From positions 28,142,987 to 28,206,986 of the forward strand of contig OX637290.1 in NCBI GenBank assembly GCA_951799445.1: DNA of 64,000 bases. The letters run 5' to 3'. The notes below the pieces were generated by a model. The model saw only the letters and a program-made list of their open reading frames with translations. It was not told the origin of the DNA and ran no database searches. This DNA comes from Pseudisothecium myosuroides. Taxonomy: Eukaryota; Streptophyta; Bryopsida; Hypnales; Lembophyllaceae. Made by a program: the position numbers and the translations under genes. Shown one piece after another: positions 1 to 12,259 of the stretch (the stretch's first letter is position 1; every line of letters begins with the position of its first letter).

Positions 1-1703
<1,703 letters not shown>

Positions 1704-1889
1704 TGCAACCAGAAACCAAAAATCACAACGCACAAAACACAAATGCAAACGCTAGCTGCACTCTCTTCTCAAATCTCGGGGTTCCCGTTCGGGAGCCCGA
1801 TGTCTGGCGATCTGGCGCCCGATCTGGTGTCCGACAAGTGACGGAAACGGGGTGTGGCGATCAGTTCAGCTGGCTGGCGATGGTGGAAA

Positions 1890-4554
1890 GGGCGAGAGCG
1901 GCGAAGGGAGAAAAAGGTCGAGGCTTGTGCACAAGTTTAGTTTGCCGAGATTCCTTCCTCCGACCCTCGAAGCTTGTCACTGTGTTTTGGCAAATAGTGT
2001 CGTTGCCCGGGTCCACAGAAGCCACAACATGGCTCTTCACAGTATTACAAAATCTTCCGAGCGTAGGAAATTGGTGCTAAACAAAGCAAACATGTTTATC
2101 CACTCGTTCAAAGTGTGTTAAAGATTAGCTTCAGTGCTTCACTGTGAGTTAGATATACAATAAGAGCAAATTCTCTCTCCTTCTTTCTCTCTTAGAAATA
2201 GTAAGTGCAACTTCACGCTTTGAGTGATCATTGTTGGTGGCCATCGAGCCCATTATAGGAAGAAAACCCCTTCCAGAGTGGATCCTCTATAAGCCATCTA
2301 CAGGAATCACTCTAAGCTTTTTGCAACATCACAATCATATTCACTTTTGAGCTTATCAGTAATAAAAAAGGTGAAGGCCTTTCTCCCTTGATGGTCATAG
2401 TAGATGAAGTATTGGAGTTATTATTAACTTTCTAAATTTGTCAAAATTCTTTAATAAATACCTATTTATAGTCTACTTCAATTATTTTTAGCACTTATTG
2501 TAATGGAGGTGGGGCTCTTTTGGGGGTCTTCATAAAGGGGCCTCAAGGTTGGATTTTGTAAGGAAATATGTTTTCTTCTTGCTTTAAGAGAGCCACCAAG
2601 TGGGGCTTCCAACTTATAGAATTTTTTCAAAATCTAGCCTCTAGGGCATGATTTTGGAAAAAAAAACATCTTCCGGGGGTTGATTTTGAGAAACCTATAT
2701 TTGAGACCCTTTTGGTGGCTCGGACTCAAAGCTAGGAGAAACCTGACCCTAATGGGTGAAGCCTACGATCATTCAATAGGTGAGGGACAATTTCAACATT
2801 CCCTTACTAAAATTTAATTTTTGTATCAAATCTCAAGAGGTTTGTATCATTCTAAACCAACTTTACAAGATGATGTGTGGCACTTTTTGGCAAAATTTGC
2901 TACATTAGTGTCAAGTCTTAACATTATGTAGGATATGTTGTATGTGACTACCAAAGTAGTTTGGTGTGAAAATTTTCTCTACCAGCTTAGAATTAGAAAT
3001 ATAAGTTTCCATTCATCATGTTCTGATGGAGAGGTTTTGTTCATTATAAAAGTGAATTTTGAGCTTGAACCTACAATAATCTAAAAACTTGTGCGATCTA
3101 AATTTTTTGCATAATTATTTTTTGTTTAGCAAAAAATCAATTATCAAAAATTGATGCAAATAGATCAAGTGATTTCACACATAGCACAAGTCAAAGTTAA
3201 CTTGTATGGTCAATGGAACCTTTGATGTACTCAGTGCAGATAATAAAGTCTCTATTTTTATTTTTATTTATTTTTATATTAATATATGTATGGATTGTGA
3301 ATTTTTATTTTATTTTTTAATTTTAACCTATACCTTTAAGTCTTATGTGGCCTATACATGGGACAAACTTTCAATGACTAAACATTTTTCAAATGCATTG
3401 AGTTTATTCAAATTTCAAATTAATCTAAAGATAAATCAAAAGGAAGACAAAAAAAAGTGCAAGAGAGGCAAAGGGAAAAAAAGAGGCTTGTGCATAATTT
3501 TTGGTTTGCAAAGATTCCATCTTTTGACCCTTGAAGCTTGTCACCGTGTTTTTGCAAACAATGTCGCTGCCAAGGTCCACAAAAGCCCTGGCCTGGCCAT
3601 TTAAAGTATTACAAAATCTATGGAGTTTGAAAAATTGGTGCCAAACAAAGCAGGATTTGTAAACATGTTTATCCACTTGTACAAAGTGCGTTGAAGATTA
3701 GCTTCAATGCTTCACTGTGAGTTAGATATAGTAAGAGCAAAGCCTCCCTCCTTCTCTCTCTTAGAAATATAAGTGCAATTTCACACTCTAGGTGATCATT
3801 GTTGGTGGCCAACAAGCAATACTCTAGAGGAAAAAACCTTCCATGGTGAATCTTGTACAAGCCATCTACAGGAATTGCACTAAGCTTATTGCAATGCCAC
3901 AATCATATTCACTTGTGAGCTTATCAATAATAAAAAAGGTAATTAAAGCCCTTGTTCCCCTGATGGTAATAGTAAGTGAACATTTTCTGGTCTATAATTT
4001 TGAGAAACCTATATATGTGGGATCCACTTGGCAGCTCCTCTTCAAAGCAAGGTAAAAAACAACCCCAAATAGTGAAGCCTACTATTGTTCAGTAGGTGAG
4101 GGGCAATTCCAACAATCCCTTACTAAAATTGAATTTTTACATCGAATCTCAACGGTTTGCATAATCCTAAGCCAATCATAAGATGATGTATGGCACTTTT
4201 TGACAATATTTGCTTCATTAGAGTCAAATCTTACCATCATGTAGGTTATGTTGTAGTGATTACCAATTCAGTTTGGTGTAGAATTAGAAATATAAGTTTT
4301 CATTCATGTTGTAATGGAGAGGTTCTGTTCATTTATTATAAAAATGAATTTGAACTTGACCTATAATAACAATAATCTAAAAACTTGTGCCATCTAAAAT
4401 TTTTGCATGATAATTTTTGGTATAGCAAAAAGTCAATTGTCAACCAATAGACCAAGTGATTTCTCACTTAACACTACAAATCAAAGTTAAGTCTTGTATG
4501 GTCAATGGAGCCACTTGGTGTGGATAATAAAGCCTCTATTTTTATTTCTTTTTA

Positions 4555-4589
<35 letters not shown>

Positions 4590-4745
4590 TTTGCATGGAT
4601 TGTGAATTTATTTTCTATTTTTAATTTTAACCTATACCTTTAAGTCTTATGTAGCTATACATGGGACAAACTTTCAATGCCTAAACATTTCTCAAATGCA
4701 TCAAGTTTCTTCAAATTTCAAATTAATCTAAAGATAAATTAAAGT
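1890..4745. repeat. Diverged tandem duplication, unit about 1.3-1.56 kb
   Basis: Two direct copies lie end to end: about 1890-3450 and 3452-4745. Matching landmarks are GGCTTGTGCA (1922 and 3485), the GTGCTTCACTGTGAGTTAGATAT block near 2133 and 3709, TGATCATTGTTGGTGGCCA (about 2224 and 3792), and AATTAATCTAAAGATAAAT (3418 and 4722). The second copy lacks roughly 2425-2690. No protein of any length is encoded. The length and the CT-rich tract resemble LTR or other retroelement sequence, but I found no primer-binding site, polypurine tract or gag/pol frame, so the class is open. Confidence 0.75.
4556..4587. repeat. (TA)n microsatellite
   Basis: This is an uninterrupted TA dinucleotide run of about 32 bases. 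It lies in the second copy of the 1.5-kb tandem duplication, where the first copy has only a short TATTAATATATG. Confidence 0.95.
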
Positions 4746-5771
4746 AATTTGTTCTGAAAAATTAAAATTCCAAAGTTCTCTATATTAATGCATGTCTAAA
4801 ACTTGGTCCTTTGAATCATGTAATAATGTAAAGAAAAATATTTTATAAATTTTGTCAAAATACACACAAGAGTGCATATTGAGTGTACAAAGAGCTTGTC
4901 TAAAACAATTAGACCACAGCTAGTAACCAGTTCCACCACTATAAATTAGTTTTGTTTATTTGTCAACATATAATTTTTCTATAAATGATATTTTGGGATA
5001 AGTGTTCATTTAGTATATCATTTTGAAAATAAGTGCATTTTACCAATAGATAACTTTATTCCATGATAATCTCAAGCACTCTAACTACATTCATGACTTT
5101 ATTGAATGTTTTGGGGAGGATGGCCTTAGGAGGACCATAGTAACTACAATGTTTACATAAAATAAAAAATAAACAAACAATAAGGGTTAAAAAAAATAGA
5201 ATCTTGCAAACTTGTATAGAAATCACTATATAGTTTTTTTATTTATTAATAAACATGATTCAATCAAATTAAAAAATTAAAATTTTAACTTTTCACTAAC
5301 TTTATATTAATCAATAACTTAAAAAAATAGTCTGTAAACAATTTCAATATTAATTAGGAACTTTTTTTTTATCAAGTGCAAAAGACTTCAACTCATAAAC
5401 AAAGTTGTAGGACACTCAATCTTGTTACTTATAGTAAGAATGTTCATCAATTTGCCTCACCACTTGTTCAATTGCTCATGAATTGTATAAACTAAATAAT
5501 TACCATGCATAGCTGTATTATTAATCCCTAAAAGCCTCGAATTCTTTTTAAAAATTCTGCACATTTTTGCTTACATCTTTGTATGCAAATATCATTTACT
5601 GGAATTTTATGAATGTGGTCATTAAGGAAGGTTGTCTTTTCTAGATTTAAGTATTGCATTGGATGAATGAGAAGTTAGTTGGATTAAACAGTGCCTTAAA
5701 GCCCTCTATTCATCGTTCAAAATACAAAAGTCGGAGTGCTTCAGAGTTAAGGAAATGAATATTGTACTCAC
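4746..5771. other. AT-rich intergenic DNA
   Basis: I see no gene, RNA or convincing repeat boundary here. The longest open frames are short and of simple composition. Confidence 0.6.
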
Positions 5772-5775
5772 TTAA

Positions 5776-6422
5776 CACCTAAATGCCCAAGGCCTTCTTG
5801 AATTTCTAGGAATTTGCTCTAAATTGAACAAAAAGACAACATTTTGGTAAGTTTTATCAAATTTTTATGAATTGTAGCCGTACAAGTTCAAACTAGACAT
5901 GTTAGAGGTCACACAAGAAAAGAAAACACAACAATATCACTTATGAATTGAAAGATTATAATGTTTGAACATAAGTGTGTTAAAACTGCAAAAATGACTT
6001 GAAGTCTTTCAATCTTCTTTTCACATGCCAAATCTAATAAATTGGTCAACAAAAAAAATATGAGGTTAAAGGACTTCACATGCATAACCCCAATCAATTT
6101 ATGGCTTTTCAAAATCTATTCTACAATTTTTTTGAATGAATTTCTAATGTGATTTTTCCTCCAAGATCTAGTGTATTTGAAACTCATTTTCAAGAGCCCT
6201 CAACACTACAGAAAGTCAAGATTGCAATGGGTATCCTTGCACAAAATCTTGAATAGAAAAATCACAATCCATCATTTTCAGAATCAGACTTTCAATGCTA
6301 AAACTAGAATTCAAAAAGATTTTTTCAAAAACATAAATTATTAAAAATAGCAACTTGGTTAGGTTTTATTTAACTTCAAAGTTTTGTCAACACCAAAATT
6401 TGATGCCTCGGGCATTTAGGGG
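5776..6422. mobile_element. TTAA-target element T1
   Basis: This 647-bp non-coding element starts CACCTAAATGCCCAAGGC, ends GCATTTAGGGG, and is flanked by TTAA on both sides (5772-5775, 6423-6426). Its interior is clearly homologous to T5 (28029-28662, opposite orientation) and to the outer element T2 (15198-17019), including a CTCCAAGATCTAGT block. There is no transposase, so it is a non-autonomous (MITE-like) member. Confidence 0.8.
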
Positions 6423-6963
6423 TTAATAGAGTCTACATATAATATCCAAAGGTTTAGGTTTAATGTTCCTTACCAAACATATAATTAAAGGGCCATTCCC
6501 ACTTGGCCTTTGCAAACTGCATGGGTTAAAAGATAAAACCTGTGCATAAATTAGAAATAATCATTTTTTATTGGAATTCAGGTCCGGATCTGTTGTATTT
6601 GTTTTTTAATTAGGTGAAATTCTCACATGGCTCAAAAGTTACTTCTTCAGACGTCCTGAGGGACCTCAAGCCCCTTGCACATCCAATTACCGTAGCTAGA
6701 GGTCACACTTGACAAAAAAGAATCAAAGTTTCAAACTTTGAATGGTTTTGAAAATTAACAAGTCACCTTGCCAAATCCAAAGAAAAGTAATTGTAAAGAA
6801 AATCCAAATATTGGAATTGATTTCAATACAATTCATGCCATCACATGTCTACTAAAAAATGGGTGGAGAGATCATTTTTATAAAGAATTTCATTGTCCAT
6901 GAAAAATCCTCAAAGGGTATGGGACAATTTGAAGATGAGAGCTTAACCACTAATTGTCAAAAC

Positions 6964-7345
6964 GCAGGAATTGTGTTAAATGTAGAACTTCAGACCTCAT
7001 TTTTGCATAGTAGAATAACTTTTTTCAAAAAACTTTGAACTGATAAAAGTTGGTAAATCAAGTTACCTTTCATCTCCAAAAATACGTTTGTGATTTTGAG
7101 ACTCCAAAAAAAAAAATGAACAAAATTCAGAGAAGTTGTTTGAAAATGTCAAAAAAAATGTCCCTCCCAACCCCTCTCCGAATTGTGTTCCTAACTTTTG
7201 ATTGGAGGCTCTAAATCTCAAACAAATTTTTTGAGATGAAATTTATCTTAATTTAAAAACTTTTTTTAGTTCAAATTTTCTTGAAAAAAGTTCTTCTATT
7301 ATGCAAAAATGAGGTCTGAAGTTCTAAATTTAACACAATTCCTGC
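6964..7345. mobile_element. Foldback MITE with ~80-bp terminal inverted repeats
   Basis: The left arm begins GCAGGAATTGTGTTAAAT and runs to about 7040. The right arm (about 7265-7345) is its near-perfect reverse complement, ending AACACAATTCCTGC. The arms share a block reading ACTTCAGACCTCATTTTTGC. No target duplication could be fixed. There is no coding sequence. Confidence 0.8.
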
Positions 7346-8190
7346 TTTTCACTAAACTAGGTATGAGTGGATGAGCTTCTACTAGTCCTAATTAACATAT
7401 CCCACATGGATTGTTCTACCTCCTATCACTCCACTTGTATAAACAGATTGCCTATACATCTTCTTGCATTCATGTCTATGATGACCTTCTATTTTACATG
7501 AGATGGTTTCTCAACTATTGAAATTATTGGGCATTCAACTCAAAGTTTTAAGAAACTTTGAATTCAATACCCAATCATTCTAGTATTTTTTATTATTTCA
7601 CGTTGGGTCTTGTTCAATAGCCATTGTTCTTATGTAATGGGCCATCCAGAGCTCCATTTCATAAGAATGATAGTAAAAAGTTGAAATCTTCATTCTCAGA
7701 AGACTTCCAAGTTTTTATTACATAGTAGTTTCGTAGTGGTGTAACAACGTTGTCAAATCCGTGCCACCTCAAATTGCTATGTAGGTTTGGTGATTAAAGC
7801 ACTGCTCAGGTAGGGATGGCCCACCATTTATAGCTCATTTAATACTTTAAGAGCGCCCTCCTAAGGCCAGGTGGGAACAGACCTTTTGAAGTTGGCAAAT
7901 TTGATTTGGTAGATGCCTAGAAATAAAAGGATTTGTTTTCTTCCGTCCAAACTTTAAAATATATGTATATTTACACACACACTTATAATTCTGACATCTA
8001 GTTTTAGAAATATTTTTTCTGCGAGATTTTACATAACTGATTTGCAAACTTTTGTGCAGTGGATTGCACTAATCAGAGTCCAGGAGTGCTGTAGTCTTCT
8101 CCTCGGGTTGTGGTGCATGGTCAGGGAGCCAATGGACATATGCGGCACCCTGACACATCAGTCGGATGCCACGTGGAGATAGATGATTGG
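7346..8190. other. Intergenic DNA without recognised features
   Basis: No gene or clear repeat boundary is visible. The GTGGCAC and CACACAC stretches near 7760 and 7972 are short and isolated. Confidence 0.5.
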
Positions 8191-8250
8191 GAGAAGTTCC
8201 CTCCGGTCAATTGCTGACGGGGGCAGCCGACGGTCGTGTCTAAAGAACTA

Positions 8251-8552
8251 AGGTAGTCTGCTCTAAAAGCGAGCGGCCTCTAAAAGCGATCATGACACAG
8301 AGGTACATTTTGCTTTCTTCGATGTACCAATTATATACATTTCAGGAGGTGGTCGGTTTTAGTGACCACTGCGTTTCAACTTCAAAAATTTGTAACTAAT
8401 TCCAAGAAGGTCCAAAAAATATGAAACGACTTGGGTTAGATGCCAATTCCATTTTTCTTCCTCCAAAAATTAACTGAAAATTGTTTCAAAGAGTTTAACT
8501 TCCCTCAAAAGGCAAACAGATCTTAAGTGGTCGCTTTAAGAGCAGACTACCT
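8251..8552. mobile_element. TA-target MITE W1 (AGGTAG ends)
   Basis: This 302-bp element has terminal inverted repeats AGGTAGTCTGCTCTAAAAGC and, at the right end, GCTTTAAGAGCAGACTACCT. TA lies on each side (8249-8250, 8553-8554). The TA target and AGGTRG start are shared with W2 (41888) and W3 (59266). The TA duplication fits the Tc1/mariner-Stowaway group. Confidence 0.8.
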
Positions 8553-8554
8553 TA

Positions 8555-8786
8555 CAACGAGCCTACTGCGGAGGCCGTTTTGCCCCCCCCGTTTTATCCC
8601 TGGGGAAAACGCAGGAACTTTTTATTTACAAGGCATGATAAAATTTGTAAATTCTGAGTTCATATTTGCAATCAGAGGCCCCAAATTAGCTAGGAGAGGT
8701 CTAGAACATACCCTAGAGACGGCACCAAATAGGGGCTAGGTTTTCTTACATTGACCCCTGGTTTTACCTCCGCAAGAGGCTCGTTG
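8555..8786. mobile_element. MITE Y1
   Basis: The terminal repeats are CAACGAGCCTACTGCGGAGG and CCTCCGCAAGAGGCTCGTTG. It abuts W1. Its interior, with the blocks GAGTTCATATTTGCAATCAG and CCCCAAATTAG, matches Y2 at about 27335-27580. There is no coding sequence. The superfamily is unknown. Confidence 0.65.
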
Positions 8787-8969
8787 CACTACTTTAGGCA
8801 AAACCGCAGCCGACTGCCGCGGCGAGCGGGGCCAATTGAATGGTTAACTTAGAACTGCCACGTGTGTTTTACACGGCATCGTCCAATCCCGAGGCTTTGT
8901 TGTATGACGCAATTTTGATGCTCTGAAGTCTGGAGTCTCATAACATTCAGGGCTTGTTGCCATCGAGGG

Positions 8970-9330
8970 CCCGGACCTCCAGTTTTTGGACACCCAGGCA
9001 GTTGTCATTGAAGCTCAGCCTCTGATCAGACCTCCAGCCGGACCTCCAACCTCCGGTCCGTGTATTGTGCAAATATAGACCTGGAGGGCCTGGAGGGGCA
9101 CCCAGACCTCCTTTAATAAGTACGCGACAGAATTCTGCAGTGGCTTTTGGAGTTCTGCAATTGCGCCTGCGCTTCCAGCTTCTTTATTTAGCTTCCAATC
9201 AGAGGCTTGGGCAAGCTACTGGACCTCAATCGGAGGTCTGGGTCCCTCCAGTGGTCGGAGGTCCGAGCCGGAAGTCCAGGCTGCAATGGCAACCGGCTCT
9301 CAGTAGCCTTCAGAGAGGCTGCCTTTGCCT
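8970..9330. repeat. GC-richer cluster of GGACCTCC / GGAGGTCC motifs
   Basis: At least eight copies of GACCTCC or its complement occur in both orientations, for example near 8974, 9031, 9043, 9105 and 9233-9262. GTTGCCAT-type sequence at 8958 and 9287 hints at an imperfect large inverted repeat. Short frames here are probably not genes. Confidence 0.5.
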
Positions 9331-9568
9331 CTCTGAAGTCTACATCCACGAAATGCATCCAATATTGCAAGGTCGGTCGTCAGGCAATTAATAAAAATGA
9401 TTTTATCAATTTAGCCAATTTCAACATTGGAGAACCCAATTTGAGTCTCGCCCTTGGAATTGGTGTTTAACTACTAAATATTAAATTTTCTGTCAGAGGT
9501 TAATTCAATTTCGCAATTCGCATTCACTGACTTCCCATCATGACTGACTTAATCCACCCTATTTTGTA

Positions 9569-10101
9569 CTACACCTCCGTCCCAAAATGATCTTCCTGTT
9601 GGACAAAATATTCTAGATTAAGGAAAAAAATAACATTTTAAGAACCTGTTTTATGCTGTAAGTAGGGTTTGGTGTACTCCTAGCATTCTAGAAACTTTGA
9701 GTTTCAAAGTCCTTTTTAAAATGTAGTTTCTGGAATATTGAAAAGTAGATTTTTTGGGGCATTTTCAAAGATCACCAGTGGTCAATTAATTGTTGAGAGT
9801 GAGGTCATCATTTTGTAGGCATTTAGTATATGCCTAAGTCCATGTGTGGCCCTTTATTCCAGCTCCAAAAGCTTCATCTCCTTCAATTGGGCAATATTCA
9901 AAGAGATGCAAAAAATACGAACAAACAATGTTGACTGACCCCATTAATTGTTTTATTTATCTTTTGACTAATGATTGCATGAATGGAGGGGGAATTACTA
10001 TTCAAAGTTCTTTGTTGGTCCCCAATAGCAATCAAAAGTCAAATTTGACCAATTTGCAAGTCACAAACTGAAACAGGAAGATCATTTTGGGACAGAGGGA
10101 G
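9569..10101. mobile_element. Stowaway-like MITE S1
   Basis: The left end is CTACACCTCCGTCCCAAAAT and the right end is ATTTTGGGACAGAGGGAG, with TA on both sides (9567-9568, 10102-10103). The inverted repeat extends about 30 bp, to GATCTTCCTGTT. CTCCCTCCGTCC ends and a TA target are the standard marks of plant Stowaway elements (Tc1/mariner superfamily). The 533-bp interior is non-coding. Confidence 0.9.
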
Positions 10102-10243
10102 TAATTGTAATCCACCCTTGTCATCTTGTGTCAGTGAGTCAAACCCAAATTGAACTTATTAATTCCATTCTATATTTTCGACCCACCAGTCCACCACTTC
10201 CTTTAGTCTGACAGAAGATGACACCTATAAAATAGCTACTGAT

Positions 10244-10303
10244 GGTGTGGAATATACCACACCATCTCATCTGCTAGAGGAAATGGTGTGGTATATTCCA
10301 CAC
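10244..10303. repeat. Paired GGTGTGG...CCACACC palindromes
   Basis: GGTGTGGAATATACCACACC (10244-10263) is followed by its reverse complement, lacking the last base, at 10285-10303. Each block is itself a near-palindrome. A small CAGCCC/GGGCTG hairpin follows at 10323-10337. It could be a tiny MITE or a recombination-prone site. Confidence 0.75.
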
Positions 10304-10339
10304 TATTCCATTCAATGGAAGGCAGCCCATAGGGCTGCT

Positions 10340-12060
10340 ACTGAATGTTATGCTGGAGTTTCGTCTTGCTCTCTGGCACTAATTTCGCGTTTTGGGTAAT
10401 TTAGTAATTTAACGGTCAGGGCTATCTCACCTGGTGCTGGGGACCCACCTCAACAAAAATTCTCCCCAGAATAGGAATTTATTATTTACCACTAATGATT
10501 GAATCTGGAAAAATAAAATTCATATTTGGAATCAAGAATCCGAATTCTGCTAGGAAAAAATTCAAAATTAAACATCTATGAAAACTTTTACAAATTATTT
10601 GTCCTGCTCAAAATTTGGAGATTTTGCACTTTGAGTCCACAAAGTTTTTCCTCAATCCTAAATGACCCAAGTCACCATTTTTTGGTCGTTCCCCCTCTTT
10701 CTTGAGCTTCCCATTCTCAAATTTTGAGTTTCTTTTTAAAAAATTTACTTTCTAGAACATAGGCTACAATATGAATCCAATGGTAGTAGTTTTGTCAAAT
10801 TCTAAGTTAAACTTCGCCTTGTCAATTTTTTTTGAAGTTAATTGTGTATAGTAGATTATAGCTCATTATTTCACGTATGGACTAGAAAGTCAGCCAACCA
10901 ATGTGATTCTTGGCCACCTCAAAAAGGGTAGATCCAAAGAGTTCAAGGAGAAGACAAAAGTGTCCCATCCTTTTTTCTCTTACAAACACCACTTTCATTT
11001 CACTGACCACTGTGCATTGCAAGCTCCACCATGAATTGAAAAATGCTTGGAATGTTGTGAAATTTTACATGTATATTTTCAATTCTTTTATCTTTCACTG
11101 AGCACAAGAAGGATATCATTTTAAAATATTCTCTCAAAGATATGCTTCTTCAAAGTGCGTTGCCCTGTATTTCCATTGACCCAAAAAAAACTTCAAAACT
11201 TAAATATTTCCTAGATTGTGCAGTCAATTAATCTGAATTTTTTTGAGGTGCTTACTCTCAATGTGAACTTCAAGATCCAATGGTTACATTCTATTCGATC
11301 TCAAGACTTTGGCAATATTGGCCAATTTTGAAAGCACACCCCCCTCGGATCATTAGGGGTTAAATTCCATCTAATACTAAGCTCTCTCAACATTTAAACT
11401 GAGAAAATGCAAACTAAATAAATTTAGTTTCTACTCCAAATGAGAAATTTGGGAAATTTGGAAACATTCAACGAATTGTTACAGTTGCACTGCAATGAGT
11501 GAGAATTCAAATTCCACTATACAATATTGTATTTTTTTTCATTTGTATTTTGTGCATGAAGTTGTTACCCCTAAATCAAGTTCAGGATGCCTGTTGGTCC
11601 AGAAGCAAGTTGTGAAGACCAAAGTGGTGTGTTCTTCCGCCAATGGAAAGCGGTCGCCACGACTTCGTTGCCAATCAGCACTCCGCAAGGCCCCCCATTC
11701 AAAGGAACTTTTGAATTTGGAGGTGTTCGGTTGCTCACTCATTGGGTTCCCAGTAAGCTTATTGAACGAATCATTTGTGCCCCCCTCCAATTTTTTTTTA
11801 ATACGGAGTACTTTTTTTGAATGCCTGGTTCAGTCAGTTCATCCCCGAACTCAGTCACAACTGTTTCTCACAACGGTTGGAGGTCTATAAAGAGACTATT
11901 TACCAACTCATTCACAATTGAAGGGAACGCCGCTTCTTATAGTATTTTCCATTAAATTTTCCTTAAGAGGTAAGTGGAATTGGAATCTATTACAAGTCGT
12001 CTCATATACTTTGAACCTTTGAGGAATTCGTTATGAATTTTGAATTTTGAATATCATTAG
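10340..12060. other. Intergenic DNA; solitary T-family end near 11352-11364
   Basis: No gene is recognised. CATTAGGGGTTAA near 11352 looks like the right end of a TTAA-target element whose left end I could not find. The frames at 11495-11890 are short and match no family I know. Confidence 0.45.
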
Positions 12061-12065
12061 GTACC

Positions 12066-12169
12066 AGAGAACGGTCCATCGAGGGTTGATTCTATCGTGG
12101 AGCGAGCACGGCAGGGCAAGCTCTTGGGCAAGCTCCACGGCAAGATTGGCCCTCGATGGACCGTTCTCT
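12066..12169. repeat. 104-bp hairpin with 20-bp perfect stem
   Basis: AGAGAACGGTCCATCGAGGG (12066-12085) pairs exactly with 12150-12169. The 64-base loop is GC-rich with repeated GCAAGCTC. Further CCCTCCGTGG copies follow at about 12224-12253. It could be a small RNA precursor-like fold or a small MITE. Confidence 0.75.
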
Positions 12170-12259
12170 GACGTTAAGAGCAATTCCCGCAACGTTCCTG
12201 TCTTGTTCCCATGGCGGAATCGGCCCTCCGTGGGAGAATCAACCCTCCGTGGATGATTT

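Noticed and set aside
4556..4587. TA run as a replication or regulatory site
   Set aside because: It is a simple microsatellite absent from the other copy of the duplication; no other evidence supports a function.
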